Positions 7,220 to 12,189 of a stretch of 12,189 nucleotides of DNA are shown here, piece by piece (the first letter of the stretch is position 1; each line of letters starts with the position of its first letter). The position numbers and the translations under genes were made by a program. The stretch comes from an uncultured Rhodospirillales bacterium. GTDB taxonomy: Bacteria; Pseudomonadota; Alphaproteobacteria; Rhodospirillales; Defluviicoccaceae. The stretch is from positions 1 through 12,189 of the forward strand of contig CAKZLS010000069.1 of NCBI GenBank assembly GCA_937127205.1, read 5' to 3'. The notes below the pieces were generated by a model. That model saw nothing but the letters and a program-made list of their open reading frames with translations. It ran no database searches and was not told the DNA's origin.

Positions 7220-7515
7220 CGATTCAAGCGCAGCTGTCAGCGAAATCGCGCAACTCTAACAACCATTCGACTGCTTGTGTCAATCGCATTACCGACCTGC
7301 GCGACGCCGCAATCCTTACGACCACGGAACCACTTTCGCCACCTCGTCCACTTAGCTGCCCGGATTTGTCTTTTCCCTCGGAGGGTTAGGAGCCTTCCCT
7401 TTGTCAAGTTGATCGAAGCGGGGCAGCAAAACACCCGCCATGTTGCCCATTCGTCACACTCGACGCCGGTAGAGATAGAGGAAAACCGGAGCTGTGAAAA
7501 GCGTCGATACAGTGT
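7220..7515. other. Intergenic region without a supported gene
   Basis: Between the stop of malonyl-CoA decarboxylase and the 5' end of tRNA-Leu I find no reading frame with recognisable protein character; the open frames here are short and arginine-rich in a way expected of GC-rich non-coding DNA. The region holds the tRNA promoter candidate at 7253-7283 and weak inverted repeats (CCGGT/ACCGG near 7465-7490; CCTCGGAGG near 7380) that could end the decarboxylase transcript but lack T-runs. Confidence 0.6.
7253..7283 (-). promoter_or_regulatory. Candidate promoter for tRNA-Leu
   Basis: On the minus strand a full-consensus -35 box TTGACA (7278-7283) is followed after 19 bases by TAGAGT (7253-7258, four of six), or after 18 by TTAGAG. 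Start would fall near 7245, about 25 bases before the mature tRNA 5' end. Such a short leader suits a tRNA gene. The transcript may continue into tig. Confidence 0.5.
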
Positions 7516-8943
7516 TCACTCCTTCAAGAGACTCTTGACGGCTGACGAGACGGCAACTTTGCCCTTCGACCGGTAGCCTTCATGATTGCTGTCGATCTGG
7601 GAGAGGTCGTAGCGATAATTGATCATCATCCCCGAGGATTGGCCCAAGCCCTTCCGCGACACGTCGGCCATCCAATTCAACCGTTCTATGCGGGCACCAT
7701 TGCTGAGGTGGAAATGAGCGACCGGATCGAAAGCCACCGTGCCACGGCGCTTCTCTCGCGCCAGATACCGCGCGCCGAGACGCATCAAAACCGGCTTCAA
7801 GGCCTTGGTAAGCGCCTCGTTTTCGACCCAGTCAGTGTTCGCCAACAGACCTTTCAACAGTCCCTTTGGCCCTTTCGTCCCATCATGCGCTTTAGCGAGA
7901 GCTTTGCGCTCCGCAGCCCGCAGCAATCCCGGCTCCCCTTCCGAAAGGGTTTTATCGAGCCAGGAATTGAACCGCGGGATGGGCGACAACGTCGCGAATG
8001 CTTTAAGATTCGGAAATTCATGCGACAGGTGATCGACCACCCTCTTGATCAAGAAATTGCCAAAACTGATACCGTCGAGCCCGCGTTGAGCGTTGGAAAT
8101 GGAATAGAAAATGGCCGTATCGGCGGATTCGGGATTTTGCAACGGCGCCGATGAATCCAACAGATTCTGGACATTGTCCGCAATGCCGTTGACCAACGCC
8201 ACCTCAACAAAAATGAGAGGTTCATCTGGCATACGCGGATGGAAATACGCGAAGTACCGCCGGTCAAAATCAAGCCGATTCTTAAGGTCCTCCCAACTTT
8301 CAATAGGATGAACGGCTTCATAAGAGATCAACTTTTCCAGAAGCGCGCCGGAGGCGGTATCCCAGGTTATCCGCCTCAACTCGAGGAAATCCACATCGAA
8401 CCAGGTGGCCAGCACGCCCTTGAGATCGTCGTCCAGCATGACCAACGCCGGATCTTTGGCTTTCAGCGACAACAATTCCGCACGCATGTTCACCAAAAAC
8501 TTAATTCCATCTGGTAAACTATTGAATTGCGTAAGTAATTTTACCCGTGGCGGCTCCAGAAACCGGCGCAACTCTCGCTGGGCGGCTCGACGTTCCTGCG
8601 CATCAGTGGAGCCGTTCAAAGCGTCCATTGCGGCGTCCACTTCCGCCTCAACCACATCGAAATCGGTAGCGAGCAGCGTCAGAAAGCGCTCACGGCCCGT
8701 CGCATCGAGTTCCAGATACGCTTTCCCCAGTGCCGCGGCGCGGGCACGGGCGGAAACCTCGCCGCCGCGCACCTGAAGGCATGCGTTCATCTGTTTGCGC
8801 AATCGCTGGAGATCGTCTCCGGGCAAGTCGGGGCGCAAGCTCGCGGCTTCGGCATCGTATTCCGCACCGGCGATGGTTTGCCAACTGGCGCGGAGGCGCC
8901 GTACGCGCTGTTTCCAAGGGCTGGTCTTGTCCTGGGTGTTCAT
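7516..8943 (-). CDS. Malonyl-CoA decarboxylase
   Basis: A 475-residue enzyme of the MLYCD/MatA family, which converts malonyl-CoA to acetyl-CoA and CO2 with a GNAT-like fold. The N-terminal helical domain spans about 1-185 and the catalytic domain about 186-475. The catalytic serine is Ser320 in TLSPIPRF and the catalytic histidine is His412 in the FHLSNGA segment; the conserved NWMADVS follows at 423-429. The C-terminus lacks the eukaryotic peroxisomal SKL signal. The ATG at 8943 has GAGG only two bases upstream, a tight spacing. It follows nnr by 66 bases and is probably cotranscribed. In bacteria the enzyme either supports growth on malonate (with matB, matC nearby, not seen here) or clears malonyl-CoA. 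I leave the symbol blank because no mat partner is present. Confidence 0.95.
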   Translation of the reverse strand: MNTQDKTSPWKQRVRRLRASWQTIAGAEYDAEAASLRPDLPGDDLQRLRKQMNACLQVRGGEVSARARAAALGKAYLELDATGRERFLTLLATDFDVVEAEVDAAMDALNGSTDAQERRAAQRELRRFLEPPRVKLLTQFNSLPDGIKFLVNMRAELLSLKAKDPALVMLDDDLKGVLATWFDVDFLELRRITWDTASGALLEKLISYEAVHPIESWEDLKNRLDFDRRYFAYFHPRMPDEPLIFVEVALVNGIADNVQNLLDSSAPLQNPESADTAIFYSISNAQRGLDGISFGNFLIKRVVDHLSHEFPNLKAFATLSPIPRFNSWLDKTLSEGEPGLLRAAERKALAKAHDGTKGPKGLLKGLLANTDWVENEALTKALKPVLMRLGARYLAREKRRGTVAFDPVAHFHLSNGARIERLNWMADVSRKGLGQSSGMMINYRYDLSQIDSNHEGYRSKGKVAVSSAVKSLLKE

Positions 8944-9009
8944 AGCCTCACAATTGAGTTCTGGGGTTCAACGGATCGAGCCGAAGGCTTCTTCCATTCT
9001 CCGTTCGTA

Positions 9010-10485
9010 TCAATCCAGTATATCGCTCGTTTTCAATGCTCCAAGTACGGACGGAATTCCGTCGACGAGATCCTCCGCGATCAGGCCGGGCCCGAACGTC
9101 GCAGCCGCCATCCCATGGATCCAGGCGGCGGCGCTCGCGGCTTCGAAAACCTGCAACCCCTGCGCAATCAAGCCCACCGCTATTCCGGCGAGCACATCAC
9201 CGCTTCCCGCCGTCGCCAGTTCCGGCGGCGCCGAGGTGTTGATGCTTGCCTGCCCGTCGGGAGAAGCGACCACCGTATCGGCCCCCTTGAGCAGGATTGT
9301 GGCGCCGCTTTCCCGAGCGGCGGCGCGGGCACGCGTGAGCTTGTCGCCCGCGACATCAAAGATTCGCGTGAACTCGCCATCGTGCGGAGTCATTAAACAG
9401 GGGCCGGTGATGGCACCGAACAGGGTTTGCGGGTCGTCACGGAACACAGTCAAAGCGTCCGCGTCGAGCACGCAGGGCTTACCGGTTTCGAGAACCGCCA
9501 ACACTCTGGTGCGGGTTTGTTCAGAAACCCCCGCCCCCGGTCCGACAAGCAGCGCATTGCATCTGGGGTCGCCGATGGTTTCTTCCAGTTCTGTCTGGGT
9601 GGCGATGGGATTGAAGATATTGCCCGGGCTGCCCATGGAGTAAATGGAGAACGTTTCCGGCACTGCGGCGACAGTGACCAAGCCGGCGCCCGAGCGCCTG
9701 GCCGCGTCCGCAGCAAGGCGCGCAGCTCCGGTCATCGTGTCGCCGCCGAGAATGACCGCGTGGCCGCGGCCATACTTGTTGCCGTCCTGTTTCGGCCATG
9801 GAAAGCGCTCGAGCCACAGCCCGGGACCGTTCACATAGGTTTTCGGCGCAATCCCAGGCAATACCATGTCTGGGATACCGATATCGACGACCACCAGATC
9901 TCCGCACAGTCCTCTACCGGGGAACAGCATGTGGCCGGGTTTCGGGCGAAAGAAGGTGACCGTGGAAACGCAGACAGGCGCGATGCCAAGTACCTCGCCA
10001 GTGTCGCCATGGACCCCGCTGGGCACATCGACCGCGACACAATCAAGTTTCCGCTCGTTCACCCGCTCGATCACGGCGGCCGGGGTTCCTGCCAAGGGAC
10101 GCTGCAGTCCGGCGCCGAACAGCGCATCGACCACCAGCGGAGCGCCCTCAAGCACCTTGGTCGTCAACGGCTCGACCCCGCCTTTCCAGCGTCGCGCATT
10201 GGCCGCGGCGTCGCCCTTTAGTTTTTCGACCGAACCCAGAACCGCAAGACGGACCGGCCATCCCCGTTCGGCCAGGAGCCGAGCGACCACGAACCCATCG
10301 CCGCCATTGTTGCCGGGACCGCATAATATCGCCACCGGCCGCGGACGCCAGCGATGCCGGATATCCCGGGCGATCCCCGTTCCCGCCGCTTCCATAAGTT
10401 CAATACCGGGAATACCGGCGGCGATGGCGGCGGCATCGGCCGCGTACATCTCCTCGACACTCAGGGCAACGGTCTCGCGCACCAT
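9010..10485 (-). CDS. nnr: Bifunctional NAD(P)H-hydrate epimerase / ADP-dependent dehydratase
   Basis: A YjeF-type fusion that repairs damaged, hydrated NADH and NADPH. The N-terminal epimerase domain (about 1-215) has the PGNNGGDG loop at 57-64 and Asp120 in VDALFGAGL. The C-terminal ribokinase-like dehydratase domain (about 235-485) has KYGRGHAVILGG at 237-248, PHDGE at 367-371 and the catalytic-type Asp430 in AGSGDVLAG. The frame is open for 13 codons upstream to an ATG at 10524, but that has no ribosome site and its ATG lies inside a -10-like TATGCT. The ATG at 10485 has GAGG six bases before it and is chosen, giving 491 residues (E. coli 515). It diverges from dadA across 118 bases and leads into the decarboxylase gene. 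Confidence 0.95.
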   Translation of the reverse strand: MVRETVALSVEEMYAADAAAIAAGIPGIELMEAAGTGIARDIRHRWRPRPVAILCGPGNNGGDGFVVARLLAERGWPVRLAVLGSVEKLKGDAAANARRWKGGVEPLTTKVLEGAPLVVDALFGAGLQRPLAGTPAAVIERVNERKLDCVAVDVPSGVHGDTGEVLGIAPVCVSTVTFFRPKPGHMLFPGRGLCGDLVVVDIGIPDMVLPGIAPKTYVNGPGLWLERFPWPKQDGNKYGRGHAVILGGDTMTGAARLAADAARRSGAGLVTVAAVPETFSIYSMGSPGNIFNPIATQTELEETIGDPRCNALLVGPGAGVSEQTRTRVLAVLETGKPCVLDADALTVFRDDPQTLFGAITGPCLMTPHDGEFTRIFDVAGDKLTRARAAARESGATILLKGADTVVASPDGQASINTSAPPELATAGSGDVLAGIAVGLIAQGLQVFEAASAAAWIHGMAAATFGPGLIAEDLVDGIPSVLGALKTSDILD

Positions 10486-10539
10486 TTTAGACCTCACTTT
10501 GGCGAAATCAATGGATAGGAGCATAGTGGGACCGTGGGC

Positions 10540-10568
10540 TGGCGAAAAGCTGTCACAAAACCTATACT
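10540..10568 (+). promoter_or_regulatory. Weak candidate promoter for dadA
   Basis: TATACT (10563-10568) matches the -10 consensus in five of six positions. The best -35 at 17-base spacing is TGGCGA (10540-10545), only three of six. The leader to the GTG start would be about 30 bases. It lies in the 118-base divergent region shared with nnr, so an activator could help. Alternative positions are possible. Confidence 0.3.
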
Positions 10569-10603
10569 CCGGCCCGAATGCGATTTTTCCTGGGATTGAA
10601 AGC

Positions 10604-11857
10604 GTGAAGGTCCTCGTCCTCGGCGCCGGCGTGGTCGGTGTTGCAACCGCTTATTATCTTGCCCGTGCTGGCCACGAGGTTACGGTTGTTGACCGACAGC
10701 CGGGTCCCGCGGTGGAGACCAGCTTCGCCAATGGCGGTCAGATTTCCGCCAATCACGCCACTCCATGGGCAACGCCGAAGACACCTTGGAAAGCGCTCAA
10801 GTGGCTGTGGCGTAAAGACGCACCGCTGTTGTTCCGGATGCGCGCCGACCCCGCCCTGTGGCGCTGGACCCTTCGGTTTCTCGCCAACTGCACGAGCCAC
10901 CGACTGCTCCTCAATACCGAACGCGCGGTTCGGGTTGCCGTCTACAGCCGAGCTCAGCTAGTCGAATTGCGGGCGGCTACGGGCATTCAATACGATCAGC
11001 TCACCAGCGGTATTCTTCATATCTTCCGAAACGAACTGGAATACCGCCAGGCTCTGCCACAGGTGGAAGTGATGGACCGCGCTGGGTGCAGGCGCGTTTT
11101 GGTGAACGCCGGTGAATGCGTCGATATCGAGCCTGCGCTGGCTCATGTTCGGCCACACCTGATCGGTGGGATCTTCAGCCCCGACGACGAAAGCGGAGAC
11201 GCCCATGCGTTCACCGTGGAACTGGCGCGAATTTGTGCGGATCTCGGCGTTACTTTCCGCTATGGCACGACCGTGCAGCGGATTGTTCTTGGTGACGGCC
11301 GGCTGGACGGCGTGGAAACCGATGCCGGAAGACTGACAGCCGACATTTATGTTTTAACATTGGGGAGTTATGCGCCGCTGATCCTTAAGTCGCTGGGCTT
11401 GAAGGTGCCGGTCTATCCGGCCAAGGGCTATTCGGTGACCATCCCCGTTGGCGATGACGACCAGGCGCCCTCGGTCAGTCTTATCGATGACGAGTTTAAG
11501 ATCGTCTACAGCCGGCTGAACGACCGCCTGCGAGTCGCCGGCACAGCCGAGTTTACCGGCTATGATGATTCCGTTACCGAGGTTCGCGCCCGATTCGTCC
11601 TCGACAAAGCCATGGAGCTGTTTCCCAATTGCGGCGACAGGAGCAAGGCCGAGTTCTGGGCGGGCCTGCGCCCGTCCACCCCGGATGGCGTTCCGGTGAT
11701 CGGCGCGACGCCCTACCCGAACCTGTTTCTAAATACCGGCCATGGCACGCTTGGCTGGACCATGGCATGCGGCGCAGGCCATCTGCTTGCGGATGTGATC
11801 GGCGGCAGGGCACCGGAAATCTCGCTGGACGGTCTCGGAATGGATCGCTTCGGCTGA
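10604..11857 (+). CDS. dadA: D-amino acid dehydrogenase (FAD-dependent, DadA family)
   Basis: A 417-residue flavoprotein of the DAO family that oxidises D-amino acids to 2-oxo acids and passes electrons to the respiratory chain at the inner membrane. The Rossmann motif GAGVVG is at 7-12, with Asp30 ending the second strand to bind the FAD ribose. The DadA-type signature ETSFANGGQIS follows at 38-48, and the C-terminal segment contains GLRPSTPDGVPVIG and NTGHGTLGWTMACGAG, which close the FAD site. Length is close to the usual 416-435. The GTG start at 10604 is chosen because the FAD motif begins right after it and GGGA lies about nine bases upstream; the frame is open for 246 codons further upstream, but that part is antisense to nnr. 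A glycine-oxidase-like substrate is possible, and no alanine racemase neighbour is visible to fix it. Confidence 0.92.
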   Translation: MKVLVLGAGVVGVATAYYLARAGHEVTVVDRQPGPAVETSFANGGQISANHATPWATPKTPWKALKWLWRKDAPLLFRMRADPALWRWTLRFLANCTSHRLLLNTERAVRVAVYSRAQLVELRAATGIQYDQLTSGILHIFRNELEYRQALPQVEVMDRAGCRRVLVNAGECVDIEPALAHVRPHLIGGIFSPDDESGDAHAFTVELARICADLGVTFRYGTTVQRIVLGDGRLDGVETDAGRLTADIYVLTLGSYAPLILKSLGLKVPVYPAKGYSVTIPVGDDDQAPSVSLIDDEFKIVYSRLNDRLRVAGTAEFTGYDDSVTEVRARFVLDKAMELFPNCGDRSKAEFWAGLRPSTPDGVPVIGATPYPNLFLNTGHGTLGWTMACGAGHLLADVIGGRAPEISLDGLGMDRFG

Positions 11858-11881
11858 GCATCTGGCACTCAGAGATATTTG

Positions 11882-11910
11882 TTGACGGAAAGTATGGGTC
11901 AATCTAGAAC
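11882..11910 (+). promoter_or_regulatory. Candidate promoter of imuA
   Basis: TTGACG (11882-11887, five of six to the -35 consensus) and TAGAAC (11905-11910, four of six to the -10) are exactly 17 bases apart. The -10 box overlaps the left part of the LexA-type operator, as expected for a repressed SOS promoter. Start would be near 11917, about 40 bases before the ATG. Confidence 0.5.
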
Positions 11911-11936
11911 ATAACATGAATGTTTATGTTTTGTTC
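11907..11936 (+). promoter_or_regulatory. LexA operator (alphaproteobacterial SOS box)
   Basis: Two near-consensus half-pairs lie side by side: GAACATAACATGAAT (11907-11921, GAAC-N7-GAAT) and GTTTATGTTTTGTTC (11922-11936, GTTT-N7-GTTC). Each differs by one base from the direct-repeat LexA motif known in Alphaproteobacteria, GTTC-N7-GTTC, the first on the opposite strand. The two together also form a large imperfect inverted repeat. The element sits between the -10 box and the ATG of an imuA-like gene, a standard LexA target in this class. Confidence 0.7.
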
Positions 11937-11956
11937 CTTATGGTTGCCCTGAACAA

Positions 11957-12189
11957 ATGCCTCCGCTTGAAAAATCGCCCCGACCCGACCCGAAACTGAT
12001 CGCCGATCTGAGAGCCCGCATCCAAGCACTTTCCGGACAATCTTCAACGAGGCGCGGGTCACCGGGCATTGTTAATCTCGGCATCGATGACATCGACGCC
12101 GCCCTGCCATGGGGCGGTCTGCCCCGGGCCGGTCTTCATGAAATCGACGCCGCCGATACAAGTGCCGCCGCCGCGGGGTTTTGTGCCCT
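11957..12189 (+). CDS. imuA: ImuA-like SOS mutagenesis protein, N-terminal part
   Basis: The first 77 codons of a gene cut by the window edge. After a charged N-terminus comes an arginine-containing helix (about 13-26) and then a segment, IVNLGIDDIDAALPWGGLPRAGLHEI (38-63), characteristic of ImuA, the RecA/SulA-like partner in the imuA-imuB-dnaE2 cassette; AAAAGFCA (70-77) is the typical following stretch. ImuA helps ImuB and the error-prone polymerase DnaE2 copy past DNA damage. The ATG at 11957 has no strong ribosome site. The ATG at 11940 is in another frame. The SOS operator upstream supports the call. Which genes follow cannot be seen. A related RecA-like protein is the only real alternative. 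Confidence 0.85.
   Translation, partial: MPPLEKSPRPDPKLIADLRARIQALSGQSSTRRGSPGIVNLGIDDIDAALPWGGLPRAGLHEIDAADTSAAAAGFCA

Noticed and set aside
7237..7434. A 65-codon frame upstream of tRNA-Leu
   Set aside because: It is arginine-rich with no domain, and it overlaps the tRNA promoter candidate. It is best explained as chance.
10486..10524. Longer Nnr start at the ATG at 10524
   Set aside because: There is no ribosome-binding site before it, and the added 13 residues are not family-like. The ATG at 10485 has GAGG at good spacing.
9866..10603. A 246-codon N-terminal extension of DadA
   Set aside because: It is antisense to nnr and only open because of GC-rich codon bias; the FAD motif of DadA begins right after the GTG at 10604.

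Overview
The window looks like a piece of an alphaproteobacterial chromosome, probably from the Rhodospirillales or a related order. The evidence is the gene order tRNA-Leu / tig / clpP / clpX / lon / hupB / tRNA-Val on one strand, the sequence character of each protein, and an alphaproteobacterial-type LexA box (GTTC-N7-GTTC class) in front of an imuA-like gene at the right edge. I saw no mobile element, CRISPR array, phage gene or origin. The assignment to a lineage is inference from gene order and motifs, not from a search.

Left block (about 86-7219, all on the minus strand, so read from right to left). A tRNA-Leu(TAG) gene comes first, then trigger factor, ClpP, ClpX, Lon protease, HU and tRNA-Val(TAC), closed by a hairpin plus U-tract terminator at 86-112. 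This is the classic protein quality-control cluster. Trigger factor folds nascent chains at the ribosome exit, ClpXP unfolds and degrades tagged or regulatory proteins, Lon degrades misfolded proteins, and HU is a nucleoid protein. The spacers (111, 186, 131 and 260 bases) are long enough for internal promoters, so the block is probably several transcription units. Both hupB and lon appear to start with TTG. The trigger factor carries an unusual six-fold Asp-His repeat.

Middle block (7516-10485, minus strand). An Nnr bifunctional NAD(P)H-hydrate repair enzyme is followed after 66 bases by malonyl-CoA decarboxylase, a probable two-gene unit. The 296 bases between this unit and tRNA-Leu hold no convincing gene. 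They do contain a good promoter candidate for the tRNA.

Right block (10604-12189, plus strand). A D-amino-acid dehydrogenase (DadA family) diverges from nnr. After a 99-base gap with a LexA-type operator over a promoter, the first 77 codons of an ImuA-like protein run off the edge. That gene normally opens the SOS mutagenesis cassette imuA-imuB-dnaE2.

I did not find a clearly undescribed system here. Most of the window is well-known housekeeping genes. The most useful leads are the regulatory DNA elements (the SOS operator, a 19-base palindrome before clpX, phased T-tracts before hupB) and the metal-ligand-rich repeat in trigger factor.
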